From the NCBI GenBank assembly GCA_001599915.1, contig BCIG01000002.1, positions 310,001 to 374,000 of the forward strand: 64,000 nucleotides of DNA, given 5' to 3'. A model generated the notes under the pieces. That model was not told where the DNA came from. It worked only from the letters and a program-made list of their open reading frames with translations, and did not search any database. Origin of the DNA: Symbiotaphrina buchneri. Its lineage: Eukaryota > Ascomycota > Symbiotaphrinales > Symbiotaphrinaceae. Both the position numbers and the translations under genes were made by a program. Of the stretch, positions 33,579 through 44,500 are shown one piece after another. Every line of letters begins with the position of its first letter. The stretch's first letter is position 1.

Positions 33579-34592
33579 TCACTTTGCTGCAACAAGCCTT
33601 CCCATCGAATGACGATGCTCAATCCAGTCCTTGACAGTCCTCACCGGTCGACCCGTAACACAAGAAACCGGCGGTTCGCGTCTCACCGCACCTTCCACAC
33701 CATCCAAGACCTCCAACAGCGTATCTTCATTCGGGTGGCAGAAATAGACAATCGTGAAACGTTCCTTGTTAGTCTCCTCGGGCCGGGGCGAGCGGGACAC
33801 ACGGTGGAGGGTGCTCTTCATGACACCTCCAGACAGAAACGTCATTGTCTCGCCGATATTGATGAGCACTGTGCCCGGGATTACGGGCGCATCGAGCCAG
33901 ACCTCGTCGTCCTGCACGGGCCCGCTGTACCGCGGCGGGCGCACCTGCAGGCCCATGATCTGATGCTGGTACAGCACGGTGATGATGCCATGGTCCGTAT
34001 GCGACGCCAGCCGCACCGCGGCGTCATCGTCCGGCGGGAGCGCGGGGTAGTGCAGGAAGCGCAGACTGGCGACGGAGGGTTTGTCGTAGGCGTGCAGCGC
34101 CGGTAGGCGGTCGGCGCCCAGCCCCAGCGCGACCGAGAGGCAGGCCAGCACGCGCACCGCGATCTGCTCGTGGGTTTCTTTGAGGAACTCCTGGATCTTG
34201 GGCTGCACTTTCTTCAGGCTGGGCGGCAGCGGCTGGTCGTATGAGTTTTGCTTGCGGAAACTGAAGATCTCTTTTGGGTCCGCGCTGCTGGTACGGTCCG
34301 ACCCACCGTGCTCTTTGAAGTACGCGGCCGTGCCTACCTGTGCGTCGTAGCCGGCGTTGTAGATGCTGCTCCACTTGCAGGAGTCCTTCTCGGCTTGTGG
34401 TGTTTTGTTGAAGAAGTCATCCGAGATGGAGAAGGCTTGGTCGATCAGATCTTGGGCCACCCCGTGGTTCTTCAAGTACAGGAATCCCCATGTCTCCAAG
34501 ACTTTCTTGATCTCTGCTGATACTCCCTCGAAGTCGGTGGTGAACCTTGAGAAGTCGATGACTGGTATCTCTTCCTGGTTGACGGCTGCCAT
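33579..34592 (-). CDS. 2-oxoglutarate/Fe(II)-dependent dioxygenase
   Basis: Intronless, 337 residues from the ATG at 34592 (MAAVNQEEIPVIDFSRF). An in-frame ATG at 34727 adds a hydrophobic 45-residue leader that family members lack, so the shorter start is preferred. The DIOX N-terminal domain (VIDFSRF, WGFLYLKNHGV) is followed by the double-stranded beta-helix with iron ligands H188 and D190 (SHTDHG) and H253 (STLHRVSRSP), and the 2-oxoglutarate arginine R268 (ERFTIVYF). It resembles isopenicillin-N-synthase/gibberellin-oxidase-type enzymes. In the cluster it could hydroxylate, desaturate or cyclise the released product. Soluble, cytosolic by sequence. Confidence 0.9.
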   Translation of the reverse strand: MAAVNQEEIPVIDFSRFTTDFEGVSAEIKKVLETWGFLYLKNHGVAQDLIDQAFSISDDFFNKTPQAEKDSCKWSSIYNAGYDAQVGTAAYFKEHGGSDRTSSADPKEIFSFRKQNSYDQPLPPSLKKVQPKIQEFLKETHEQIAVRVLACLSVALGLGADRLPALHAYDKPSVASLRFLHYPALPPDDDAAVRLASHTDHGIITVLYQHQIMGLQVRPPRYSGPVQDDEVWLDAPVIPGTVLINIGETMTFLSGGVMKSTLHRVSRSPRPEETNKERFTIVYFCHPNEDTLLEVLDGVEGAVRREPPVSCVTGRPVRTVKDWIEHRHSMGRLVAAK

Positions 34593-35388
34593 GTTGACTG
34601 GCGTGACGAGAGCTGTGAGGGCGCCGGAGGAGAATGCTAAGATGAGCAGCCTTAACAAAATAATCGATGGAAGAGCGTCCCGGCCCTCGGGCACTCTAGT
34701 CAGGCTTCTGATATTGCCCAGAAACAAATCCGATAATGGAACTAAAAAACGAGGGCAGGCAATCTAGACTACTTAGCGTGAGCGAGCTGCCGATATGTAC
34801 GAGAAGGGTGAGATAAACACGCATATCACATTCACCGAGACAGCCCTTATCTTTTCATGCACAAGCGTATCTCAGCAGTGGGGAAGATAAGGACAGTGAT
34901 GGCTGAGAGCCAGAGTGGAACAGATCGACATTCATGATAAGGCAGGGATGGGTGGAGGCATCAATATCTCGGACGCCTCGCCCATAAGGGCCGAACGGGC
35001 CAGATGGGCCTTCGTGGGCCGTGTGTGCTGCACTAACAACCCCTTCGTCGTTATCAGTCGCCTCAGTGAAACCCGTGGACGCATTTGGCCAGTGATATGG
35101 TTTTGCTTTGAGCCAATCTATGCTCGGATGAAGCAACACTCGCGGGGGAGCGTTCCCATGCAAGGGAATGGGCGATGGGAGCAGTGCCAACCAAAGTCTA
35201 CAGGATTTAGTACACATGTCTTTTTCACTGTCCGGGCTCAAAAGCTTGCCATGGCTTTGACACCAATTGGAAAGATACATACAGATATTTATGCAGTATT
35301 CACAGAGCCTATGACGCGAAGAGTGAAATAAGAAACGCGACAAAACATCAAATCAAGGTATGCAGGGATGCCCATGGTCGCTGATCCT
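34593..35388. promoter_or_regulatory. Dioxygenase upstream region with several GATA sites
   Basis: About 800 bp. HGATAR sites on either strand are seen at 34811-34816, 34848-34853, 34885-34890, 34935-34940 and 35051-35056. No gene is seen. The right part is the 3' flank of the BVMO gene. Confidence 0.5.
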
Positions 35389-37477
35389 TCATGCCTCTAC
35401 ACCAGGCTCCTTGAGATGCGTAGCCATATCCTGCCCGCGGATCTCCCGCACCGTCCTGCCCATTCCCAGATACGACAACCGATTTTTGTACCTATAGACC
35501 AACTTGTAGTCTTCGAAACGGGGTTTCTCAAGCATCTCATTGAAATGCCATGTCGAGCCGACCGATGGACCAATGACGGGGCCATCAACTTTGCCGTTTT
35601 TGTACCTATTCAATCTGTGAGTTGTTGAAGCGAAAGGAAGATATGTTGGGCTCTGGGAACAAGCCACGAGGGATCACTGCGTACCAGCTACGACAAGTGC
35701 TACTCCACACCATCTCGTTCATAAGGGCGGTCCTGTGCTCGAGGAAGTCGTACATGGCATCCTCCATGACATCCATCGACAGGATATTCTCCGTTTGCAT
35801 CTTCAAAATACATTTATACGCGTAGTCGACCTCGGTTTCCAGGCCTGAAATCAGAGAGCCATTGGCGATGGGGCTGTTCGGGCCACCGGTTACTGCGCGA
35901 GCATGAGTCACCGTTTCTGAGAGCTAGCAATTGGAGAACTCACTGAAGTAGTTGGGAAACCCAGGTGCAGTGACAGACATGTAATGCAGTGGCTCCTCCT
36001 TCCAGTAGTCTGTGAAGGTGCGCCCTTTACGCCCGATGATCGGGAACGGCGGCACATACGAACAGTCGAACCCTGTAGCGCAGATGATGGCGTCGACTTC
36101 AAAGTGCCTCCCGTCCGCCGTGAGGATCCCTGTCTCGGTCACTTTTTCGATGTCGGTGGTGACAGTGGTGACGTTTGACTCGATCAATGCTTCGAGGTAT
36201 CCTTCTCCTGGGGTGAACCTAGGCCAGTAAGTATGAGTTTGTCAAGCATCTTTGCTTGGCTTGCTGAGGATCCGAACCGTTTGCATCCCACGTGGAATCT
36301 AGGAATGAGTTTCGCGCACAGCTCCTCATTTCCCTTCAACCTCTGCCTCATCAACTCGGTGTATTTGGTGAACACATCCTTCTGCAGGTCCGAGTTCTTG
36401 TAGTACAACGGATAGGTGCCGCTGCCGGTATTCTGGACCTTCTTGCGGTACTCGAGAAAGTACTTCTTGTCCTTGTTGAAGCGCTCAATCTCTTCTGCGG
36501 TAAAGAAGGTGTTCCGGCCGTCTTTTGCCAGCGATTGTCCGAATTCCGGAGTAATCCAGTTCGGCGATCGGTTGAAACTCACAAGGCGTTTTACAGCTAT
36601 TGACTGTCAGTGACTTCCCAGAACTTCCCAGAACAGTGTGGGAGATATTCCCACTTTTCTGCATTGCCGGCACAATCTGAATAGCCGTGGAACCAGCTCC
36701 AATGACAGCTACTGTCTTGCCTTCGTACACCCAGTCTTTATCCCATCGGGCAGAATGGAGCAGTTTTCCCCGGAAGTCGTGTAGGCCTTTGATGTCGGGC
36801 CACTTCCAATTACTTCAATCCGTTTCATGAGCAATAGTTCCACTCTATATGGAGAGGCGGCACTTACTTGAGGATGCCATTGCAGTTGAGCAGAACATCG
36901 CAAAAGTCGTCGATGACGGTCCCAGCTGCGAGATCCTCGATCTTCACATCCCAGCCCGACTTGACCTCAGACCAGCGGGCTTCGATCACGCGATGGCTGA
37001 GCTTGATGTACTGCATGCAATTCCACTTGACCGCGCAGCCCTTGAAGTACGCAAACAGCTCTGGTTGTTCAACATAACTAGACCACCGAGTTATATCAGC
37101 ATCCCTCACAGCTGCCAATCATGGATGCCAAAAAAGCAAACTCACAAACGCGACCAGTTCGGATTCCCCTCCCAGGAATAGGTATATCCATGCGCGGGTA
37201 TGTCGCACGCACACCCTGGGTATTGGTTTTCGAGCCAGGTCCCACCCACGTCGGCGTTCTTCTCGTAGATGACAAAGTCGACGTTCTCGGTGAGTTTCTC
37301 CTGGTATTTGTATGCGGCCGCGATCCCTGCGATGCCCGCGCCGATGCAGATCAATCGTATTGGACGTTTGGCGTGGATTGGCTGGTGAAGGAGCTTGTAT
37401 GACTGCTCGTCGCTTCCATTCGTAAGGCCAAGCGTGGCCAGAGATGGCACAGGGTCTGCGATAAGTCCGGGAGCCAT
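35389..37477 (-). CDS. Baeyer-Villiger-type flavin monooxygenase (BVMO 1)
   Basis: Model: complement(join(35389..35605, 35685..35892, 35944..36218, 36278..36596, 36655..36812, 36868..37077, 37146..37477)), 572 residues, seven exons. FAD-binding G46-x-G48-x-x-G51 (ICIGAGIAGI); BVMO fingerprint FRGKLLHSARWD (F-x-G-x-x-x-H-x-x-x-W); NADPH-binding IGAGSTAIQIVP; and ICATGFDCSYVPPF late in the protein. Every join restores family sequence, for example QKTVKRLVSFNRSP and NYFITGGPNSP. The last intron starts GTACGC and the following exon starts GTAC, so splice choice there is exact only by protein similarity. Such enzymes insert oxygen next to a carbonyl or oxidise heteroatoms using NADPH and O2. The divergent gene on the other side is the second regulator. 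Confidence 0.92.
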
Positions 37478-38057
37478 GGTGGGATCTGTGATGCTTGTGG
37501 TAAGCAGGTGTGCTCTGATGAGTTGCTGCTCTGAGGGTTTGTTCAATAATAGTGAGGACGTAAGGCAACCCCGCTGTAGATATTCTCCGTCCTACAAAAA
37601 CCGAGATGGGCAAAATATGTAACTTCCAAGCCCTCCAAAAGCTGTCGGCGGTAGTAACACAGGAGCAGCACATCTCGAGCAGTGATTGGGCCGAGCCCTC
37701 CGTCCATATCTACCGCTCTCCCCATTCCTCTTCGGCGGCTCACGAGTACACAGGCCGGACCAGTCGCCCACAATCTCGCATCCCGACTGCCCCTCACCTC
37801 CGCACTATGCGCGTCCAGAGCAGGCTTATCGGAATAACCTAGTGCGAGCGTTAGTCCCACTAGCGGCAACGCCACCAAGGCGCCCCGGAAAGATAAGAAA
37901 ACACCATCTCAGACTCTCGGCAGTGCAGGCCGAGGGGTCCGAGTCAGGGTCCTGGGCTCCTTATCTACAGGCTAGCAAGATTGGGACAGCGACGTACAGC
38001 CAGCGATAAGGGCCTTGCTCGCGCATCTCTTCGGCAGCTTCGCCTAAAAGAACCCTG
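37478..38057. promoter_or_regulatory. Divergent promoter, BVMO 1 / regulator 2
   Basis: 580 bp between opposing start codons. GATA-type sites are at 37891-37896, 37961-37966 and 38004-38009. A joint promoter would allow the regulator to control its own gene and the BVMO. Confidence 0.5.
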
Positions 38058-40447
38058 ATGCCCCGAACGAGAGAGCTCCAGAATGGTATGAGCCTTGCGA
38101 AAATGGCCAGCAAGCGGAGCCGGGCGACCTCAGCCAGCAACCTTGGTGGGGAAGGACATGGCGCGCCCGTTGGTGATGGCGAGCCTGAGCCGGTGGTGCA
38201 GCCGCGTTCGTGCCTCACGTGCTACGGGCGCAAGGTCCGCTGTGATCGGATGGTGCCCTGCACGAACTGCACCAAGACCAGGACGCAATGCCTGTATCCT
38301 GAGCTCGAGTCGGACAAGGATAAACGCGGCAGGAGGCGGATGCTGGCAGATGTCATTGAGCGATTGGACCGTGTGGAAAGGCTCTTGAGAGAAGAGGCTC
38401 CCGCAGAAAACAGAGGCTCCTTGCTGACAGCACGGGGCGAGAAGAGAGCAAGAGGACCGTCCAGCGGGGATGTTGGACACGCCACGAAACGCGGGAGACG
38501 GGAAGAGCTCACGGCCGCTCAGGAGGCGTGGGAGCTGTTGGTTGGAGATGGCGAGAATGTGGGGAAGTATTTGAATAATCCGGTGCTGGCGAACATTTTC
38601 AGAGATGTGAGCTTCTTCGCAGATATCGACAGACTGATTCGCACTGATTCGCTGACGGCTTCGAATAGGAGGAACAGCAAGGGAAAGCCGCAGGATTGCA
38701 AGGATTGAGTATCAAAGGGCAGGACACGACATCCGTCATGGGCGTACGTTTGACGTGCGGGCTGTTTCCCACGTACGAGCGGAAAACCGGTGACATTGCC
38801 GAGCTCGCTCCAGACTCTGCCCTTGCATTGAAGTTATGGCGGATCTATGTTAAGAACGTGGATCCAGTGCTGAAGATCCTGCATGCGCCCACGACGCAGC
38901 AGCTGATGATCGAGGCCATCACCGACATTCATTCTGTCAGTAGCAGCGTACGGGCTCTCATCTTCTCGATCTACTTTGCGGCAGTAACATCTTTGGATGC
39001 TGAAGAGGTGCGTGTGACGTTCGGCCACGATCGAGCGAGGCTTCTCGGACAGTTCGAGCAAGGACTGGATCAGGCGCTGTCACAGGCAGACCTGTTGGGA
39101 TGTCCAAACATGCGGACGCTGCAAGCTTTCACAATATACCTCGTAAGTATCCACTCAAGGTGGATATCCTCCGTTCCTCTAATGACCATGCCATCCTAGG
39201 CTAGCATGCGGGTCCACACCTCAAACAACTGCCGGCTGCTTTTGATAGGCATGGCCATCCGCATCGCCGAGTCATTGGGCCTGCACCGCGATGGAAGGCT
39301 CTTCAACATCTCTCCCTTCGAGACGGAGATCCGTCTGCGACTCTGGTGGCATCTCTGCCTGCTCGATTCCCGCGCGCCAGAAGACCACGGCTGTGCGCCC
39401 AGCGTAGGCCGAACCCCAAAGCTGCGTTATCCGCTGAACGTCAACGACGTGGACATCCACCCCTCGATGACGAGGCTTCCTCCGGAGTCCGACTCGTGGA
39501 CGGAAATGACCTTCTTCCTAACGCAGCTCGAGACCATCGACCTGATGAGCTCCATCCTGATCTTGAACACGCTGGACACGACCGACGACGCCGTCATCGC
39601 GGGGCTCGAAGCCAAGCGGCAAGAGATCGACCGGCGCTCAGGCTGGATCACGTCCAAGTACCTCAGCCGCGCGAATCCGCACACGCCGCTCGGCATCACC
39701 GCGCTGGGCCACCACCGCATCGCGCTGGCCAAGATGCGCTTCATCTTCAACGTGCAGGAAGAGGAGTACCAGGACTACCGGCGCAAATCCGCCAGCAACC
39801 CCGACATCGCTACATCCCCCACGAGCGACGGCCCCACCGACGAGGATAAGGCTTTCACCTCGGCGTGCGCCGTGCTGGACATCGCCCACGAGCTGCAGAC
39901 CAACACGCACGCGCTCGGCCACAGCTGGCTGCACCGGCTGTACACGCAGTGGTACGCGCTCGCGTACGTGATCCGGGGGATCTGCCTGCGGCCGCGGCGG
40001 CCCGGGGTCGACGAGGCCTGGGAAGCCGTGAACCGGCTGTTCGACCACTGCCTGCCGGAGTCAGCGACGACGGCAGCCGATGGGTCCGGCCAGGGCCAGG
40101 GCCGGCACGTCGTCAATGGCAACAACGGCGGTATCTGGGGCGTGCTGTACGTGCTGCGCGAGACGGCCCTCCGTGAGACCGAGAAGATGCTCCAGGAGGA
40201 AGCTGTTTCCCGTGTACGGGCGGGCCCGAGGAAGGAACAGAAAGCGCCGTTCGCGCAGGCAGGTCATGGCCCGGCGAGTACGCCGGCTTCGTTCTCGAAT
40301 TTTTATGATAGCGCGCAGTTCTTGCCGGTGGGGAACGTGAATATGAGGATGGATGATCTCATTGGTTGGCCCGGCTGGCAGGGCGGGAATTTTCCGTACG
40401 ATGTCATGTTTGATGTGGACTTTTACGAGAGTCATAGAGGGATGTAG
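38058..40447 (+). CDS. Zn2Cys6 transcription factor with fungal-specific domain (cluster regulator 2)
   Basis: Model: join(38058..38606, 38669..39142, 39200..40447), 756 residues; in-frame ATGs at 38088 and 38103 are also possible starts. Zinc cluster C52-x2-C55-x6-C62-x5-C68-x2-C71-x6-C78, then a basic stretch and a short coiled coil (VIERLDRVERLL). The Fungal_trans region includes AIRIAESLGLHRDGRLFN. Introns of 62 and 57 nt are canonical. The 3' end coincides with the start of a dispersed repeat: the stop codon at 40445-40447 is just inside repeat copy A. It is a probable nuclear regulator of the cluster, or of the ABC exporter that follows on the same strand. Confidence 0.9.
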
Positions 40448-40645
40448 CTCCGCAGAGAAGGCTGCAAGTTACCGATGTTTGACAGCAGCAGCGCAAGAAG
40501 TCTTCACTGGGGAAGGATGTTTCAAGGACGTTTGAGCGGTCAAGCGTGGCGTGGCAAAGGTCGAGAAACAGTCCTGGCTGGTGTTGTTGAACATACTAGT
40601 GGCCGAGAGGTGCTTCTTGGGAGGCTTCTTGCTTCGGTGCTTTCC
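40441..40645 (+). repeat. Dispersed repeat family, copy A
   Basis: About 205 bp that match, at an estimated 75-80% by eye, the reverse complement of 51653-51861. Shared islands include GGCTGCAAGTTACCGATGT, GCGGTCAAG, GAACATACT and TTGCTTCGGTGCTT. The copy starts at the stop codon of regulator 2 and so supplies its 3' untranslated region. I do not recognise the element. One frame keeps the peptide EHTxxREVLLG in both copies, hinting at a former coding origin, but this may be chance. Confidence 0.7.
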
Positions 40646-40769
40646 TTCAGAGGGAACTGTGTGTTCCAATAGATTCCAGTTACTTGCTTCATGCCGTTTC
40701 TAGCCAAACCTGCGGCTGTTCGACATCGTCAAGAAGCCTCCCAAGGAGCACCTCTCGGCCACTAGTATG
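40592..40769. repeat. Inverted repeat (about 40-bp arms, about 98-bp loop)
   Basis: Left arm 40592-40631, beginning CATACTAGTGGCCGAGAGGT; right arm 40730-40769, ending CCTCTCGGCCACTAGTATG. The arms are reverse complements with one visible mismatch. The left arm is part of repeat copy A and the right arm is an extra inverted fragment of it. Together they could form a long fold-back stem. Confidence 0.85.
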
Positions 40770-40835
40770 TTCCAATAGATTCCAGTTACTTGCTTCATGC
40801 CGTTTCTAGCCAAACCTGTGGCTGTTCGACATCGT
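40662..40835. repeat. 68-bp direct repeat pair flanking an inverted fragment
   Basis: Units 40662-40729 and 40768-40835, both starting TGTTCCAATAGATTCC and ending CGACATCGT, are identical except for one C/T difference. The 38-bp spacer is the inverted arm described separately. The near identity indicates a recent duplication, compatible with template switching during replication or repair. Confidence 0.9.
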
Positions 40836-41593
40836 TTATTAATTAATATCTTCGGATCCCCTGATAGCAGTACAGAATGTCTAGGGGATAGGTTCTGCTT
40901 ATCGAGAATTGTGAACGGCGACTTGACGCGTCGAAAGAGAGTCAGGCCTTATGTATGATATCTGTAACCATCCAAACCGCGGTGGGCGCTTTCTGTAGAG
41001 CACCGCACCCCGGCACCCGGAGCTAATCATGTTGTATATCTGTGAACCGTGAGGATGCAAGACTAAGGCACGCTGGGGGACTGGTGGTGTTTTATGGACA
41101 TGGTAGTAAGTTGCCGTCCCTTTGGCCCCTTGGTGAAGAGGCTACGATGTAGGGTGTCATCCTTTCTCTTGTTACGGAGCAATCACAGCAGCCGGTCTCT
41201 GCTAATAAGATAATGGAGATAACGGCTATCCATCGAGCAGGACTCCGTACTCGTAAAGATAACGGGTCGCTGGTCCATGGCTTGGCGGTTGAGGACCATT
41301 ATTGCAGTTTCGGCCGAGTTACATCGATTGGCCGCGGGGCAACCATCCTTATCAGCGAGGCTATTCCAGCTTCGGGCAAGGCGCGCTGGGGTCTTGGACC
41401 TGTAACACCGACGAGCTCAGCCGCAGCACCAACAAGCCTCGGGTGACGGCAGATAAGCTTTCGGCATTGCGATTCAAATCTCTTGTTCTGCGTGACAGCG
41501 CATCGCGGCGTGCCCATCTTTCTTCTCCTGCTTCACGCCTGCATCGGGAACGGACGCATGCGCGCCAAGTGAGGAGACTGACACGGCGAAGCC
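40836..41593. promoter_or_regulatory. ABC exporter promoter with a tight cluster of GATA sites
   Basis: About 760 bp with no gene. Five HGATAR sites lie within 250 bp: 41208-41213, 41217-41222, 41257-41262, 41349-41354 and 41451-41456. An AT-rich TTATTAATTAATATC lies at about 40836. The density exceeds the roughly one per 340 bp expected by chance on two strands. Confidence 0.5.
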
Positions 41594-44500
41594 ATGACGC
41601 ACGATCCTGAAGCCGCCACCACAGCTACGGCCAAAGGCTCAAAGCGTCGCGGTAAATGGCTCCGCAACCCGCTGCGATGGAAAACGTACCCTGTGCCGAC
41701 GGAGCGCGGCGTCAGCAGGGAGACGTCCGCCAACTGGTTCAGCCAGCTGTACTACATCTGGATCAACCACCTGATGCTAGTGGGCTACAACCGGCCGCTA
41801 GAGCTCAATGACATCCCGCAGCTCCCCGAGACCCGGCGCGTCGAGGGAATCACCGAGAAGATCTCGAGAGAGCTTCAACGTCGAGCGGCGCGCGGCGACA
41901 AACATGCCCTCATTGGCGCCATCAACGGCGTCTTCTTCTGGGAGTTCTGGCTCGGCGGGCTGTCGATCCTGGTGGCGAATATGAATATGGTTCTGTCGCC
42001 GCTGTTACTGAAGTACATTATCCTATATGCGTCGGACGCTTATTACGGCCAACCTGCGCCGATCGGTAAGGGCGTGGGGCTGGTGCTGGGCATGGTGGCC
42101 ATGCAGGTCATTGGGACTTGTGCTATCAACCAGGGTTTCTACCGCGCGATGATGGTGGGCGCCATGGCGAGGTCGAGCTTGATTTCGATGATTTACACAA
42201 AGAGCCAGACGATATCCGCTCGGGCCAGAGTAGGCGGTGTCGAAGAGGAGTTGGATGAAGATGAAGATGGCGGGAAGGACAAAGGGGAAAAGAGCGATGC
42301 AAGGAAGAAGCGACATGCTCGAAAGGCCAAAGAGGACAACAGCGAGCCCGGTTGGTCCAATGGAAAGGTATCCAACCTGATGAGTAGCGACACGTACCAC
42401 ATCGACCAGTCGTGCCGCTTCTTCCATATTCTCTGGACAATCCCGTTGCAGATCGCTGTTCTTCTCGTCCAATTATTGATTAACATCGGGCCGAGCGCGC
42501 TGGTAGGATTCGGAACGCTGGTCGGAGTCTCGCCTGCCCTGTTTTTTGCTGTCAAGTCCATGGCCAAGAGGAGAGGCAAGGCCAACAAGGTCACCGACAG
42601 ACGGATCGGATTGACCCAGGAGATATTGCAAGCGGTGCGCTTCGTCAAATATTTTGCTTGGGAAGAGAGTTTCCTTGACGAGTTGAGGGCATTGCGAAGG
42701 AAGGAGGTCAAGTCAATACAGTTTCTACTGGGTATTAGAAGCGCCCTCAACGCAGTTGCTATGGTATGTAATGCCTATCCCACATTCCTAGACAGAACCA
42801 ACTACCGCCACCCCGTTTGGCAGGAACATTTGGGTACATCAGACAATATTAACGTATGATATCTATCAGGCACTACCGATCCTCGCCTGCGTATTCGCAT
42901 TCATGTGTTACGCGCTCACACACAAGGGCTTCTCCGCAGCCGAAGTCTTCTCTTCCTTCGCTTTGATGAACGCTTTGCGCATGCCATTGAACCTTCTGCC
43001 CCTCGTCATTGGCCAAGTCATTGACGCTTGGATCAGCTTCGACCGGATTCAGGAATATCTGCTCGCGGAACACGAGAAGGAGAAACGTGAAGTTGACCCT
43101 GAGTGTGACAACGCGTTTGAGATTGTCTCTGCTAGCTTCACCTGGGAAACGGCTACACTGCCCGAAAAGTCTGCGGAACCCGACAATAAGGGGTCTTCAA
43201 AGGTTGCTCCTTCCGCGGTCGCAGTGACGTCGTCGGCGACCCAGGAGAAGGCTTCCTCAGAGAGGCAGGATGAGAAGGCCGCCGGCTCGGGCCAGAAGCC
43301 TTTCTCCATTGACAACTTCAATCTGACGATATCCCGAAACGAGCTTCTGGCGGTCGTCGGGACTGTCGGCAGCGGTAAAACGTCGCTGCTAGCAGCCCTC
43401 GCAGGCGAAATGCGCATGACAGGCGGCATGCTCCGCCAGGGTTCCGCAATGGCCTACTGTCCTCAATACTCGTGGATCCAGAACGCTACCGTGCGGGACA
43501 ACATCGTGTTCGGGCAGGCGTTCGACAAGCAGTGGTACAGCCGGGTCATCGACGCCTGTGCCCTGCGACCGGACTTGGACATGCTCCCGGACGGCGATCA
43601 GACCGAGGTCGGCGAGCGCGGCATCACGCTGAGTGGCGGACAGAAGCAGCGCATCGGGATTGCCCGCGCGGTCTATTTCAATGCGGATATCGTGTTACTT
43701 GATGACCCGCTGAGTGCGGTGGACGCTCATGTTGGCAGGCATATTTTTCAGGAAGCGATCAAGGGCCTGCTGGATGGTAAGTGCAGGGTTCTGGCTACCC
43801 ACCAGATGCATGTCCTAAGCCAGTGTGATCGGATCCTGTGGATGCAGGATGGTAAGATCGAAGCGGTCGGCACGTATGATGACCTCTTGGCTACACATGC
43901 GGGCTTCATGGAAATGGTCTCTCGCTCAGCTCAAGCCAAAGAAAAGAAGACTGAAGATCCCTCCGAGGACGACGGCGAAGAAGAGGAGCAGGATGACATC
44001 GACGATGCTATCGATGAGAAAGAGGCCGTTGAGACAGGCTCGTTGAAGCAGGTCGTCTCCACGCGCTCGGGGAAATCCCACGAGACTACTCGCCAGGATC
44101 CTTCCAAGCTTATGACCAGTGAGGAAAAGGCAGAGAATGGGATCTCCATCGGTGTGTACTGGGAGTATATCAAAGCCAGCGGTAGCGTCCTTTTCGCGCC
44201 CCTCGTTCTGATAACGTGCTGTCTTGCGCAGACGGCTCAGCTGGTTGGGACCGTGTGGCTGAGCTATTGGACTGCGGGGCGGTATAACGTGTCCACTGGT
44301 GTCTACGTAAGTCAGACTCCGGACCGCGGAGTCTTTCATGGACCACTCCTCCTCAAACCTTTCAGCAGCTGCTTGTTGAACGGGTCGTCTCTGACTCACT
44401 CTTCAACAGATCGGTGTTTATGCCGCAATGGGCGTTGCACAAACCTTCTTCTTGTTTATATTTGGGTTCAGTCTCACAATTGGAGGTACAGAAGCTAGCA

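Noticed and set aside
34593-34727. Hydrophobic N-terminal extension of the dioxygenase
   Set aside because: 2OG dioxygenases are soluble and start near VIDFSRF; the extension lies in the promoter region.
39346-40340. Long Arg/Pro-rich ORFs on both strands over the regulator gene
   Set aside because: They are shadows of the GC-rich third exon of regulator 2, whose frame carries the fungal-specific domain.
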